A DNA stretch of 64,000 nt from Streptomyces cellostaticus (lineage in GTDB: Bacteria > Actinomycetota > Actinomycetes > Streptomycetales > Streptomycetaceae). The stretch covers positions 62,001 through 126,000 of the forward strand of contig NZ_KQ948028.1 of NCBI RefSeq assembly GCF_001513965.1, in the 5' to 3' direction. Positions 1 through 9,887 of the stretch are shown here, in pieces. Position 1 is the stretch's first letter. Each line of letters opens with the position of its first letter. A program made the translations under genes and the position numbers. Under the pieces are notes generated by a model, which was not told the origin of the DNA, made no database searches, and saw only the letters and a program-made list of their open reading frames with translations.

Positions 1-56
1 TGAGCGAGGGCGAGCCGGCCGCGCCCGCGGAGGTGAAGGAGACGGCGGGAGTGTGA
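1..56 (+). CDS. C-terminal tail of an upstream gene (partial)
   Basis: The frame starting at base 3 is open and ends at TGA 54-56, giving a short Ala/Glu/Pro-rich tail (SEGEPAAPAEVKETAGV). Only the last 17 codons are inside the window, so no function can be assigned. Codon use fits a Streptomyces gene. Confidence 0.45.
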   Translation, partial: SEGEPAAPAEVKETAGV

Positions 57-87
57 GGAGGGCGGCTTCCATGGCAGTGTGGGGCCC

Positions 88-1131
88 ATGAGAGCCGTGG
101 TGTTCGAGCAGTTCGGGGAGCCGGCCGGGGTGCGGGAGGTGCCGGATCCGGAGCCCGCCGAGCACGGGGTGGTGGTGCGGGTCGAGGCGACCGGGCTGTG
201 CCGCAGCGACTGGCACGGCTGGATGGGCCACGACTCGGACATCACGCTGCCGCACGTGCCGGGGCACGAACTCGCCGGTGTTGTCGAGGCGGTGGGCGCC
301 CGGGTGACCGGATGGCGGCCCGGCGACCGGGTCACCGTGCCGTTCGTCTGCGCCTGCGGCAGCTGTCCGTCCTGTGCGGCCGGCGACCAGCAGGTGTGCG
401 AGCACCAGACCCAGCCCGGCTTCCACCACTGGGGATCCTTCGCCCAGTACGTGGCCCTCGACCACGCCGACGTGAACCTGGTCGCGGTCCCGGACGGGAT
501 GACGTACGCCACGGCCGCCGGGCTCGGCTGCCGCTTCGCCACCGCCTTCCGTGCGGTGGTGCAGCAGGGCCGGGTGGCGGCGGGGGAGTGGGTCGCGGTG
601 CACGGCTGCGGCGGGGTCGGGCTGTCGGCAGTGATGATCGCGGCGGCCTCGGGAGCGCGGGTGGTCGCCGTCGACGTCTCGCCCCAGGCCCTGGATCTGG
701 CAAGGAAGTTCGGGGCCGCGGAGTGCGTGGACGCGGCGCGCACGCCGCAGACGGCGCAGGCGGTCCGCGAGGTGACCGGCGGTGGCGCCCACCTCTCCCT
801 CGACGCGCTCGGCTCGCCCGTCACCTGCGCGGCCTCGGTGAACGGCCTGCGCCGCCGAGGCCGGCACGTCCAGGTGGGCCTGCTGCCCTCGCCCGACGGG
901 ACGACCCCCGTCCCCATGGCCCGGGCGATCGCCCTGGAGCTGGAACTCCTCGGCAGCCACGGGATGGCCGCGCACACCTACCCGGCGATGCTGGAACTGG
1001 TCCGCGCGGGTGTCCTGCGTCCCGATCTCCTGGTGACGTCGACGATCACCCTGGACGAAACCCCGTCCGCGCTGGCCGCGATGGGCACGGCACCCGGCGG
1101 GGGAGTGACGGTCATCGAGCCCTGGAGCTGA
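88..1131 (+). CDS. zinc-dependent alcohol dehydrogenase (MDR superfamily)
   Basis: Medium-chain dehydrogenase/reductase of about 347 residues, probably cytosolic, oxidising an alcohol with NAD(P). The catalytic-zinc region is visible as GLCRSDWHG with the following GHE motif. The four-cysteine structural-zinc lobe is CACGSCPSCAAGDQQVC, and the Rossmann glycine motif is HGCGGVGLS near residue 175. Length and domain order are normal for the family. ATG at 88 is preferred over the in-frame GTG at 79 because the family's conserved N-terminus (MRAVVFEQFG) begins there; ribosome-binding support is weak for both. The last 20 bases overlap the convergent acetyltransferase gene. The substrate cannot be read from the sequence, and no pathway partner is adjacent. 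Confidence 0.85.
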   Translation: MRAVVFEQFGEPAGVREVPDPEPAEHGVVVRVEATGLCRSDWHGWMGHDSDITLPHVPGHELAGVVEAVGARVTGWRPGDRVTVPFVCACGSCPSCAAGDQQVCEHQTQPGFHHWGSFAQYVALDHADVNLVAVPDGMTYATAAGLGCRFATAFRAVVQQGRVAAGEWVAVHGCGGVGLSAVMIAAASGARVVAVDVSPQALDLARKFGAAECVDAARTPQTAQAVREVTGGGAHLSLDALGSPVTCAASVNGLRRRGRHVQVGLLPSPDGTTPVPMARAIALELELLGSHGMAAHTYPAMLELVRAGVLRPDLLVTSTITLDETPSALAAMGTAPGGGVTVIEPWS

Positions 1132-1675
1132 GGGCGGCCCACTCGTGGTCGAGGACGGCCATCAGGACCTCGTCCACCCAGCCGCCGTCCCTGGGCAGTG
1201 CCTCCCTCCGCACTCCTTCCACCGCGAAGCCGACCTTCTCGTACACGTGCCGGGCCCGGTTGTTGTCGCCGTACACCTCCAGCTGGACGCGGTGCAGACC
1301 TAGTTGCTCGAAGCCGTACCCGACGATCAGCCGCATCGCCTCGGTGCCGAGCCCCCGGCCGCGCCCGCGAGGCCCGATGAGCGTGCGGAACATGCAGCTG
1401 CGCATGGCGGGATCCCACTCGTGCAGGACGACTTCACCGACGAGTTCGCCGGTCGCGAGGTCGGTGACGGCCAGGTCGAGCCGGTCGGGTGCCGAGGCTC
1501 GGGAGCCGTACCAGGACCGCACCCGCTCCAGGGTGAGGTCGTTGGACGGGTCGTAGGTGAAGTGGAGGACCTCGGGGTCTTCGATGATCTCCCACATGGT
1601 GTCGGCATCGGACTCGGTGAAGGGCCGCAGGACCGTCTTCTGGCCGGTCAGGGTGGGTTTGACGGAGAAGCTCAT
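1112..1675 (-). CDS. GNAT family N-acetyltransferase (RimJ/RimL-like)
   Basis: A 187-residue acetyltransferase of the RimJ/RimL-like GNAT group, which transfers acetyl from acetyl-CoA to an amino group. The N-terminal strand LRPFTESDADTMWEII is typical. The acetyl-CoA pyrophosphate loop is RGRGLGTEA at about residues 116-124, followed by the usual GFEQLGLHRVQLEV and N-x-RARHVYEKVGF segments. ATG at 1675 gives the normal family length; longer in-frame extensions upstream have no GNAT content. It lies 62 bp downstream of the small HTH gene on the same strand, so the two may be cotranscribed. The substrate is unknown. Confidence 0.85.
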   Translation of the reverse strand: MSFSVKPTLTGQKTVLRPFTESDADTMWEIIEDPEVLHFTYDPSNDLTLERVRSWYGSRASAPDRLDLAVTDLATGELVGEVVLHEWDPAMRSCMFRTLIGPRGRGRGLGTEAMRLIVGYGFEQLGLHRVQLEVYGDNNRARHVYEKVGFAVEGVRREALPRDGGWVDEVLMAVLDHEWAALSSRAR

Positions 1676-1737
1676 GGGGTGACTGTGCCCCACGTGGCAG
1701 GCGGGGCACAGCTGTTTTTCCGGGCAGCCGGTGCGGG

Positions 1738-1938
1738 TCAGTCCTCTCTGCGGCCGCGGTTGCCGGGGCGGGCGGCGACCCAGGCGCGGACGGTGTCCGC
1801 GTACCAGTAGGGCTTGCCGCCCTCCACGTGATCGGGCGGCGGCAGCAGGCCGTGCTTGCGATAGGACCGTACGGTGTCGGGCTGCACCCGGATGTGCGCC
1901 GCGATCTCCTTGTAGGACCAGAGCCTTCGGTCGGTCAT
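1738..1938 (-). CDS. small helix-turn-helix DNA-binding protein (MerR/excisionase type)
   Basis: A 66-residue protein that is little more than a winged helix-turn-helix: YKEIAAHIRVQPDTVRSYRKHG is the HTH, and GGKPYWYADTVRAWVAARPG is the wing with the W-x-x-x-R end usual in excisionase-like domains. ATG at 1938 is chosen because GGAGGT lies 7 bases upstream; the GTG at 1947 overlaps that ribosome-binding site. Proteins like this are common in Streptomyces as single-domain regulators. Nothing phage-like is nearby, so excisionase activity is not implied. The adjacent acetyltransferase is a possible target. Confidence 0.75.
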   Translation of the reverse strand: MTDRRLWSYKEIAAHIRVQPDTVRSYRKHGLLPPPDHVEGGKPYWYADTVRAWVAARPGNRGRRED

Positions 1939-2230
1939 GAGTTGCACCTCCCTGCGCGCGCCGCGGCGGCGGCCGTGGGCGGCCGTCGGGGGAGCCGGGC
2001 GCTGCGCTGGCGATCACCAAGCCTGTGCCCGGTGAACGACACGCAGTGACTGCGGGAAAGCGGCTGTTGACCGAGTGTGATGGAGAACTCGTGGAGCTGT
2101 GACATGTGTGACGGGAAGACGATGTTTGTGACACGGCCGCAGCAAAGAGGCACGCGTCGACGTGTCCCACTGCCCGCCCTCCCGCGCTGAGCCGAGGGCG
2201 CTCATGCTGCGAGCGGTGACAGCAACACCC

Positions 2231-2280
2231 CCAGGGACGCGGGGAACTGCGCGACCAGCCACACGCGACCCGCACGCGCA
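2231..2280. repeat. Streptomyces-type interspersed intergenic repeat
   Basis: The stretch around GCGGGGAACTGCGCGACCAG, followed by a CCACA..CGACCCGCAC tail, matches from memory a short element scattered between genes in many Streptomyces genomes. It sits in the 376-bp gap 1939-2314 between the HTH gene and the IolE-like gene. I see no coding sequence in the rest of that gap. This is recognition from memory, not a search. Confidence 0.5.
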
Positions 2281-2314
2281 TCACCACGAGAACCCGGCGG
2301 GCGAGAAGCCGCTC

Positions 2315-3229
2315 TTATGCCCCGCACGACCGAAGAAACGCCCGCGTCCGCCGAGCGATCGGCAGCGGCCTGTCCGGGTCGCAGGGGTACATGTCCTGCT
2401 CGACGATCGCGAACAGGTCCACGTCCAGCTTCTGCGCCGCCTCCAGCACCGGCCCCAACTCCGGCGTCCCGGAGGGAGGTTCGCACATCACGCCCTGGGC
2501 CACCGCCGGCCCGAACGGCGTGCCCTTCGCGTGCACGTCGGCCAGGATCTCCGGGTCCACCTGCTTCAGGTGCAGATACCCGATCCGCTCGCCGTAGGTC
2601 TCGATCAGCTTGACGCTGTCCCCGCCGCAGTAGGCGTAGTGCCCGGTGTCCAGGCACAGCGACACCAGGCCGGAGTCGGTGCCGTCGAGGAAGCGGGTGA
2701 CGTTCTCCTCGCTGTCGATGTGGGTGTCGGCGTGCGGGTGGACGACGATCGACAGGCCGTAGCGCTCCCGCACCTCGTGCCCGAGCCGCTCGGTCAGCGA
2801 GGTGAGGTTCCGCCACTGCTCGGGGGTCAATGTGTCGGGCTCCAGCACCTCACCCGTCTTGTCGTCCCGCCAGAAGGACGGGATGACGACGAGGTGGCGG
2901 GCGCCCATCGCCTGGGTGAGGGCGGCGATGTCGGAGACGTGGGCCCAGGTCTTGTCCCACACGGCCGCGCCGTGGTGCAGGCCGGTGAAGACCGTGCCGG
3001 CCGACACCTTCAGGCCGCGCCGGGCGGTCTCCTCGGCGAGCACCGCCGGGTCGGTCGGCAGATAGCCGTAGGGGCCCAGTTCGATCCACTCGTAGCCCGA
3101 GTCGGCGACCTCGTCGAGGAAGCGCTGCCAGGGGACCTGCTGCGGGTCGTCCGGGAACCACACGCCCCAGGAGTCGGGCGCCGATCCGATCCGGATACGG
3201 GAGAGTGAGGAGGGTGACAAGGACGTCAT
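2315..3229 (-). CDS. TIM-barrel sugar isomerase/epimerase, IolE/IolH-like
   Basis: A 304-residue AP-endonuclease-2-type TIM barrel (sugar phosphate isomerase/epimerase family). The N-terminus IRIGSAPDSWGVWFP is typical of the IolE/IolH-like proteins in actinobacterial inositol loci. Probable metal ligands are visible in VHPHADTH, CLDTGHYAYCG and YLHLKQVD. In this pathway the likely job is dehydration of 2-keto-myo-inositol or a related isomerisation. It is divergent from iolC, sharing a 124-bp regulatory gap. The start is uncertain: ATG 3229 or ATG 3250 (nine residues earlier); neither has a convincing ribosome-binding site. The family is secure from the sequence; the exact reaction is inferred from context. 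Confidence 0.8.
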   Translation of the reverse strand: MTSLSPSSLSRIRIGSAPDSWGVWFPDDPQQVPWQRFLDEVADSGYEWIELGPYGYLPTDPAVLAEETARRGLKVSAGTVFTGLHHGAAVWDKTWAHVSDIAALTQAMGARHLVVIPSFWRDDKTGEVLEPDTLTPEQWRNLTSLTERLGHEVRERYGLSIVVHPHADTHIDSEENVTRFLDGTDSGLVSLCLDTGHYAYCGGDSVKLIETYGERIGYLHLKQVDPEILADVHAKGTPFGPAVAQGVMCEPPSGTPELGPVLEAAQKLDVDLFAIVEQDMYPCDPDRPLPIARRTRAFLRSCGA

Positions 3230-3278
3230 GGGCGTCAGCGTGCGGGCCATGGAAAGCGGTGTCAAGGTCTCGTCCGAA

Positions 3279-3324
3279 TGTCTGGACAAACTATTGACAG
3301 GGTTCGGCGGACAGGACTAGAAAT
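3279..3324 (+). promoter_or_regulatory. iol divergent promoter with palindromic operator candidate
   Basis: A perfect inverted repeat TGTC-TG-GACA (3279-3288) lies just upstream of a near-consensus promoter for iolC: TTGACA at 3294-3299, an 18-bp spacer and TAGAAA at 3318-3323. A further GACA half-site overlaps the -35. The palindrome differs at one base from the Corynebacterium IolR consensus KGWCHTRACA as I remember it. A GntR-type inositol regulator is therefore a reasonable candidate to bind here and control both arms. Confidence 0.6.
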
Positions 3325-3353
3325 CCGGGGAGAGCCGTGACGAAGGGAAGCCG

Positions 3354-4304
3354 ATGGCGTACGACCTGATCACCATGGGGCGGATCGGAGTGGACCTCTA
3401 TCCGTTGCAAACCGGTGTCCCGCTCGCCCAGGTGTCATCCTTCGGCAAGTTCCTCGGCGGGTCGGCGACCAACGTGGCGGTGGCCGCGGCCCGGCTGGGC
3501 CGGCGGACCGCCGTGATCACCCGCACGGGCGACGACCCGTTCGGCGCCTATCTGCACGAGGCTCTGCGCGGCTTCGGCGTCGACGACCGCTGGGTCACCC
3601 CGGTGGCCGGACTGCCCACGCCGGTCACCTTCTGCGAGGTCTTCCCGCCGGACGACTTCCCGCTGTACTTCTACCGGCAGCCCAAGGCGCCGGACCTGGA
3701 GATCGACGCCCACGACCTGGACCTGGACGCCATCCGCGACACCCGCATCTTCTGGGTCACCGGCACCGGCCTGAGCGAGGAGCCCAGCCGTACGGCGACC
3801 CTCGCGGCCCTCGCCCACCGGGCGAAGTCGGGTACGACGGTCTTCGACCTCGACTGGCGCCCGATGTTCTGGAAGGACCCCGGCGAGGCCCGCCCCTTCT
3901 ACGCCGAGGCCCTGCGCCACACCACGGTGGCCGTCGGCAACCTGGACGAGGTGGAGGTCGCCACCGGAGTGCGCGAACCCCATGCGGCGGCCCGCGCGCT
4001 GCTGGACGCCGGGGTCGAGATCGCCGTGGTGAAGCAGGGGCCCAAGGGCGTCCTCGCCGTGAACAGCAAGGGCGAGTCGGCCGAGGTCCCGCCGCTCCCG
4101 GTCACCGTCCTCAACGGACTCGGCGCCGGTGACGCCTTCGGCGGCTCCCTCTGCCACGGCCTGCTGGAGGGCTGGGACCTGGAGACGATCATGCGGCACG
4201 CCAACGCGGCCGGCGCCATCGTCGCCTCCCGCCTGGAGTGCTCCTCCGCGATGCCCACCCCGGACGAGGTGGCCGTCGCGCTCGAGGCCGGAGCGGTGCT
4301 GTGA
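3354..4304 (+). CDS. iolC: 5-dehydro-2-deoxygluconokinase (PfkB family)
   Basis: A 316-residue PfkB/ribokinase-fold kinase that phosphorylates 5-dehydro-2-deoxygluconate, the fifth step of myo-inositol breakdown. The N-terminal glycine-rich signature KFLGGSATNVAVAAARLG is at residues 33-50. The C-terminal PfkB signature with the catalytic aspartate is NGLGAGDAFGGSL near residue 255. The start MAYDLITMGRIGVDLYP is typical of IolC. It is the first gene of a five-gene rightward operon and is translationally coupled to the next gene by a GTGA overlap. Expression is probably controlled from the palindrome and TTGACA promoter just upstream. Length is normal for actinobacterial IolC, which lacks the C-terminal aldolase-like half found in some fused forms. 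Confidence 0.92.
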   Translation: MAYDLITMGRIGVDLYPLQTGVPLAQVSSFGKFLGGSATNVAVAAARLGRRTAVITRTGDDPFGAYLHEALRGFGVDDRWVTPVAGLPTPVTFCEVFPPDDFPLYFYRQPKAPDLEIDAHDLDLDAIRDTRIFWVTGTGLSEEPSRTATLAALAHRAKSGTTVFDLDWRPMFWKDPGEARPFYAEALRHTTVAVGNLDEVEVATGVREPHAAARALLDAGVEIAVVKQGPKGVLAVNSKGESAEVPPLPVTVLNGLGAGDAFGGSLCHGLLEGWDLETIMRHANAAGAIVASRLECSSAMPTPDEVAVALEAGAVL

Positions 4305-5248
4305 GGGCGGGCAGGGTGGCAGGCACCCACCACGAGGGCGGCGACGGCGCCCGGCAGCCCCGCGTGGACGTCGCCGAGCTGGTCCACACCCGCACCCACC
4401 ACCCCGAGGCGATCGCCGAGGCGGCACTCCGCCGGGCCCGGCGCCCGCTGCTGAACGAGAACGGCCGGCTGATGATCGTCGCCGCCGACCACCCGGCCCG
4501 CGGCGCGCTCGGCGTCGGCGACCGCAAGCTCGCCATGGCCAACCGAGCCGACCTGCTGGAACGGCTGTGCCTCGCGCTGTCCCGGCCCGGCGTCGACGGC
4601 GTCCTCGCCACCGCCGACATACTGGACGACCTGCTTCTGCTCGGCGCCCTCGACCACAAGGTGGTCATGGGTTCGATGAACCGCGGCGGCCTGCAGGGCG
4701 CCAGCTTCGAGCTGGACGACCGGTTCACCGGCCACCGCCCCGAGGACATCCAGCGGCTCGGCTTCGACGCAGGCAAGCTGCTGCTGCGCATCGACTACGA
4801 CGACCCCGGCTCCCTGACCACCCTGGAGTCCACCGCCCGCGCCATCGACGCGATGGCCGCGCACCGGCTCCCGGTCTTCGTGGAGCCGTTCATCAGCCGG
4901 CGCGGCCCCGACGGACGGGTGCGCAACGACCTGAGCGCCGAGGCGGTCACCAAGTCCATCGCCATCGCCTCGGGCCTCGGCGGCTCCTCGGCCTACACCT
5001 GGCTGAAGGTGCCGGTCACCGACAACCCCGACGACATGGCCCAGGTCATGGAGACCTCGACCCTGCCGGCCGTGCTGCTCGGCGGCGACATCGGCGACTC
5101 CCCCGAGGAGCAGGTCGCCGCGTACGAGAAGTGGCGCGGCGCGCTGCAACTGCCCACCGTGCGCGGCCTGGTGGTCGGCCGCTCGCTGCTGTACCCGGCG
5201 GACGGCGATGTGGCCGCCGCCGTGGACACCGCCGTAGGACTGCTGTGA
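4301..5248 (+). CDS. Cgl0159-family (beta/alpha)8 aldolase-like protein
   Basis: About 315 residues of a class-I-aldolase-like TIM barrel found in actinobacterial inositol clusters and usually labelled Cgl0159-family or deoxyribose-phosphate-aldolase-like. Recognisable segments are MIVAADHPARGALGVG near residue 55, the LLLRIDYDDPGS strand and WLKVPVT, whose lysine sits where a Schiff-base lysine would be expected. The cluster has no separate iolJ, so this protein may cleave the 6-phospho-5-dehydro-2-deoxygluconate made by IolC; that is inference from context. GTG 4301 overlaps the iolC stop and is favoured by coupling; GTG 4316 is an alternative. The stop is followed 7 bp later by iolB. Confidence 0.75.
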   Translation: MRAGRVAGTHHEGGDGARQPRVDVAELVHTRTHHPEAIAEAALRRARRPLLNENGRLMIVAADHPARGALGVGDRKLAMANRADLLERLCLALSRPGVDGVLATADILDDLLLLGALDHKVVMGSMNRGGLQGASFELDDRFTGHRPEDIQRLGFDAGKLLLRIDYDDPGSLTTLESTARAIDAMAAHRLPVFVEPFISRRGPDGRVRNDLSAEAVTKSIAIASGLGGSSAYTWLKVPVTDNPDDMAQVMETSTLPAVLLGGDIGDSPEEQVAAYEKWRGALQLPTVRGLVVGRSLLYPADGDVAAAVDTAVGLL

Positions 5249-5255
5249 GGGCCGC

Positions 5256-6095
5256 ATGACCAGCACCGACCTGCACCTGCCCCGGGGTGCCACCGCGAAC
5301 GCCCAGTACGCCGTCGACATCGACCCGAAGCGGGCCGGCTGGGCCCACAGCAGCCTGCGCATCGTGGAGTTGGTGCCGGGCGGTACGCATATGTTCACCG
5401 CCGGGGACAGCGAGTGGATCGTGCTTCCGCTGGAAGGCGGATGTACCGTACAAATTGAGGCTGCATCAACCGAGAAGGACGAGTTCCAACTCCTGGGCCG
5501 GGAAAGCGTGTTCGCGGGTGTCTCCGACTTCGCGTACGTGCCCCGGGACGCCCAGGTCCTGATCGCCTCCGGCGCGGGAGGCCGCTTCGCCCTGGCAGGA
5601 GCGAAGTGCGAGCGACAACTCCCCGCCCGCTACGGCCCCGCGCCGGAGGTCCCCGTCGAACAGCGCGGCAGCGGCACCTGCGCCCGCCAGGTGCGCAACT
5701 TCGCCTCCGCCGACTCGTTCGACTGCGACAAGCTGATCGCCGTGGAGGTGATCACCCCCGGCGGCAACTGGTCCTCGTACCCGCCGCACAAGCACGACGA
5801 GCACCGGCCGGGCGAGGAGTCCGAGCTGGAGGAGATCTACTACTTCGAGATCGACGGCCCGAACGGTTTCGGCTATCAGCGCGTGTTCCCCTCGCGCGAG
5901 GGCGGAACCGACGTCCTCGCCGAGGTCCGCTCCGGTGACGCCGTCCTCGTCCCCGACGGCTGGCACGGGCCGTCGATCGCCCAGCCCGGGCACGCCATGT
6001 ACTACCTGAACGTCATGGCCGGGCCCGGCCAGACGCGGGAGTGGCGGATCTGTTTCCACCCGGACCACGTAGAAAGCACTGGGGGGTACCGATGA
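5256..6095 (+). CDS. iolB: 5-deoxy-glucuronate isomerase
   Basis: A 279-residue IolB/KduI-type bicupin that isomerises 5-deoxy-D-glucuronate to 5-dehydro-2-deoxygluconate, the substrate of IolC. The metal-binding cupin region is NWSSYPPHKHDEH with the downstream ELEEIYYFEI and the VPDGWHGPS histidine motif. The end NVMAGPGQTREWRICFHPDH is characteristic of the family. Its stop overlaps the iolD start (ATGA at 6092-6095), so the two are translationally coupled. One stretch around 5440-5480 is less GC-rich than the rest, but the frame is intact. Confidence 0.92.
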   Translation: MTSTDLHLPRGATANAQYAVDIDPKRAGWAHSSLRIVELVPGGTHMFTAGDSEWIVLPLEGGCTVQIEAASTEKDEFQLLGRESVFAGVSDFAYVPRDAQVLIASGAGGRFALAGAKCERQLPARYGPAPEVPVEQRGSGTCARQVRNFASADSFDCDKLIAVEVITPGGNWSSYPPHKHDEHRPGEESELEEIYYFEIDGPNGFGYQRVFPSREGGTDVLAEVRSGDAVLVPDGWHGPSIAQPGHAMYYLNVMAGPGQTREWRICFHPDHVESTGGYR

Positions 6096-7981
6096 CGCAG
6101 TCCTCGACGACGAGGCTCACGGTCGCGCAGGCACTCGTCCGCTTCCTCGCCGCCCAGTACACGGAGCGCGACGGCGAGCGGCAGCGGCTGATCGGCGCCA
6201 CCTGGGGCATCTTCGGGCACGGCAACGTGGCCGGGCTCGGCCAGGCGCTGATCGAGTACGCCGACGCCATGCCGTACCACCAGGGCCGCAACGAGCAGTC
6301 CATGGTGCACGCGGCGGTCGGCTACGCCCGCCAGTCCAACCGCCTGTCCACGCACGCGGTGACCACTTCCATCGGCCCGGGCGCGACCAACCTGGTCACC
6401 GGCGCCGCGCTGGCCACCGTCAACCACCTGCCGGTCCTGCTGCTGCCCGGCGACGTCTTCGCCACCCGCCCCGCCGACCCGGTCCTCCAGCAGCTGGAGG
6501 TGCCGTACGCGGGCGATGTCTCGGTCAACGACACCTTGCGCCCGGTGTCGCGGTACTTCGACCGGATCACCCGGCCGGAGGCCCTGATCCCCAGCGCGTT
6601 GCAGGCCATGCGGGTGCTCACCGACCCCGTGGAGACGGGCGCGGTCACCCTCGCCCTGCCGCAGGACGTGCAGGCCGAGGCGTACGACTGGCCCGAGGAG
6701 TTCTTCGCCGAGCGCGTGTGGACCGTACGACGGCCGGGCGCGGACCCCACCGAGCTGGCCGAGGCCGTCGGGGCGGTCCGGGCCGCGAAGAGGCCCCTCG
6801 TCCTCGCGGGCGGCGGAGTCCACCACAGCCGCGCCGAGGAGGTGCTCGCCGAGTTCGCGGAGGCCACCCGCATACCGGTCGCCTCCACCCAGGCCGGCAA
6901 GGGCTCCCTGCGCCACGACCACCCGCAGGACGTCGGCGGCGTCGGCCACACCGGCACCGCCACCGCCGACGAACTGGCCCGCACCGCCGACCTCGTGATC
7001 GGCGTGGGCACCCGCTACACCGACTTCACCACCGCCTCCGGCACCCTCTTCGAGAACCCGGACGTCCGGTTCCTGAACCTCAACATCGCCCCCTTCGACG
7101 GCCACAAGCTGGCCGGGCTGCCGCTGATCGCGGACGCCCGCAGCGGCCTGGGCGAGCTGACCGAGGCGCTGGTGATGCACGGGCACCGGGCCGCCGACTC
7201 CTATGTCACCGAGTACACCGAGGACAAGGAGCGCTGGGAGCAGCGCGTCGACGCCTGCTTCGAGGCCGACGAGCCGGACGTACGGCCGACCCAGCCGCAG
7301 GTCATCGGGGCCCTCGACGCCCTGGTGGACGAGTCCGACATCATCATCAACGCGGCCGGCTCGCTCCCCGGTGACCTGCACAAGCTCTGGCGCACCCGGT
7401 CCCGGGACCAGTACCACCTGGAGTACGGCTACTCCTGCATGGGCTACGAGATCCCGGCCGCGATCGGCGTGAAGCTTGCCGCACCCGAGCGGAACGTGTG
7501 GGCGCTGGTCGGCGACGGCACGTACCTGATGATGCCGACGGAGATCGTGACCGCCGTCCAGGAGGGCATCGCGATCAAGATGCTGCTCGTGCAGAACCAC
7601 GGGTACGCCTCGATCGGCGGTCTGTCGGAGTCGGTGGGTGGCGAGCGGTTCGGCACCGCCTACCGCTTCACCTCGGACGACGGCACCTTCACCGGTGCCC
7701 CGCTGCCCGTCGACCTCGCCGCCAACGCGGCCAGCCTCGGCATGCGCGTGCTGCGCGCGAAGACCGTACGGGACCTGCGCGCGGCGCTCGCCGAGGCGCG
7801 GGCCGCCGACACTGCCACATGTGTCTACGTGGAGACCGAAACGTCCGACACTGTGTCGGGCGCGCCTCCGGCGCAGGCCTGGTGGGATGTTCCTGTGGCC
7901 GAGACCGCGACCCGATCGTCCGCGGTCAAGGCACGTGAGCTGTACGAACGGCACGTCTCGACCCGACGCCGCCATCTGTAA
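6092..7981 (+). CDS. iolD: 3D-(3,5/4)-trihydroxycyclohexane-1,2-dione acylhydrolase (TPP-dependent)
   Basis: A 629-residue thiamine-diphosphate enzyme of the acetolactate-synthase superfamily that opens the inositol-derived ring to give 5-deoxy-glucuronate. The N-terminal PYR domain contains the glutamate-bearing GRNEQSMVHAAVGYA and SIGPGATNLVTGA. The C-terminal PP domain has the TPP/Mg motif VGDGTYLMMPTEIV ending in LLVQNHGYASIGG. The start at 6092 overlaps the iolB stop; the upstream extension of that frame lies within iolB and is not family sequence. The gene ends 15 bp before mmsA. Confidence 0.93.
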   Translation: MTQSSTTRLTVAQALVRFLAAQYTERDGERQRLIGATWGIFGHGNVAGLGQALIEYADAMPYHQGRNEQSMVHAAVGYARQSNRLSTHAVTTSIGPGATNLVTGAALATVNHLPVLLLPGDVFATRPADPVLQQLEVPYAGDVSVNDTLRPVSRYFDRITRPEALIPSALQAMRVLTDPVETGAVTLALPQDVQAEAYDWPEEFFAERVWTVRRPGADPTELAEAVGAVRAAKRPLVLAGGGVHHSRAEEVLAEFAEATRIPVASTQAGKGSLRHDHPQDVGGVGHTGTATADELARTADLVIGVGTRYTDFTTASGTLFENPDVRFLNLNIAPFDGHKLAGLPLIADARSGLGELTEALVMHGHRAADSYVTEYTEDKERWEQRVDACFEADEPDVRPTQPQVIGALDALVDESDIIINAAGSLPGDLHKLWRTRSRDQYHLEYGYSCMGYEIPAAIGVKLAAPERNVWALVGDGTYLMMPTEIVTAVQEGIAIKMLLVQNHGYASIGGLSESVGGERFGTAYRFTSDDGTFTGAPLPVDLAANAASLGMRVLRAKTVRDLRAALAEARAADTATCVYVETETSDTVSGAPPAQAWWDVPVAETATRSSAVKARELYERHVSTRRRHL

Positions 7982-7996
7982 AAGGAGTTTCTGGGC

Positions 7997-9499
<1,503 letters not shown>

Positions 9500-9528
9500 G
9501 CCTCACCCGGAGGTCACCTCCGGTCCCC

Positions 9529-9567
9529 GTCAGGCCGTCCGGATACCGGACGGCCTGACATTTTTTT
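9529..9567 (+). terminator. intrinsic terminator of the iol operon
   Basis: A perfect 14-bp stem (9529-9542 with 9546-9559) closes a 3-nt loop and is followed at once by seven T residues (9561-9567). A T-tract this good is unusual for Streptomyces. Confidence 0.9.
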
Positions 9568-9631
9568 GACGCCTGGGCTGCGATTCCCGTTCTGGTGGGA
9601 TGAAACGGATGGCGAAGGGGTTACGGGCAGA

Positions 9632-9652
9632 TGACCTTTGAAAGCAAGGTCA
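9632..9652. promoter_or_regulatory. TGACCTT-N7-AAGGTCA inverted repeat
   Basis: A perfect 7-bp inverted repeat with a 7-nt spacer sits in the 388-bp gap between mmsA and the permease gene, about 235 bp before the permease start. The size suits a dimeric regulator. The gap is AT-richer than its surroundings, and I see no small gene in it. The bound factor is unknown. Confidence 0.4.
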
Positions 9653-9887
9653 CATTCTGCTGAGGCTTGATGGATGCACCTATAGGGCGTCACGGCCTGT
9701 GAAAGTGATGCCGCGTAAGTCTTGCCGGAGATACGGATTTCGAAGGTAAACGGCCATTGACGCAGCGGTTTTCGTCGGGGTTCTCTATGCAGCGCCGGGA
9801 GCGGACGAGACGAAGTACGACGAGCCGCCGGAGGCGATAGCGCTCCCGACCCCACCTCAGTCGCACGAGTCGATCGGAATCCGCCGC

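Noticed and set aside
1738..1938. Excisionase of an integrated element next to a tRNA
   Set aside because: The HTH protein is excisionase-like, but no integrase, attachment repeats or phage genes are present, and the only tRNA is 47 kb away.
2315..3229. Firm assignment as inosose dehydratase IolE
   Set aside because: The TIM-barrel family is clear, but IolE, IolH and related isomerases cannot be told apart by eye.
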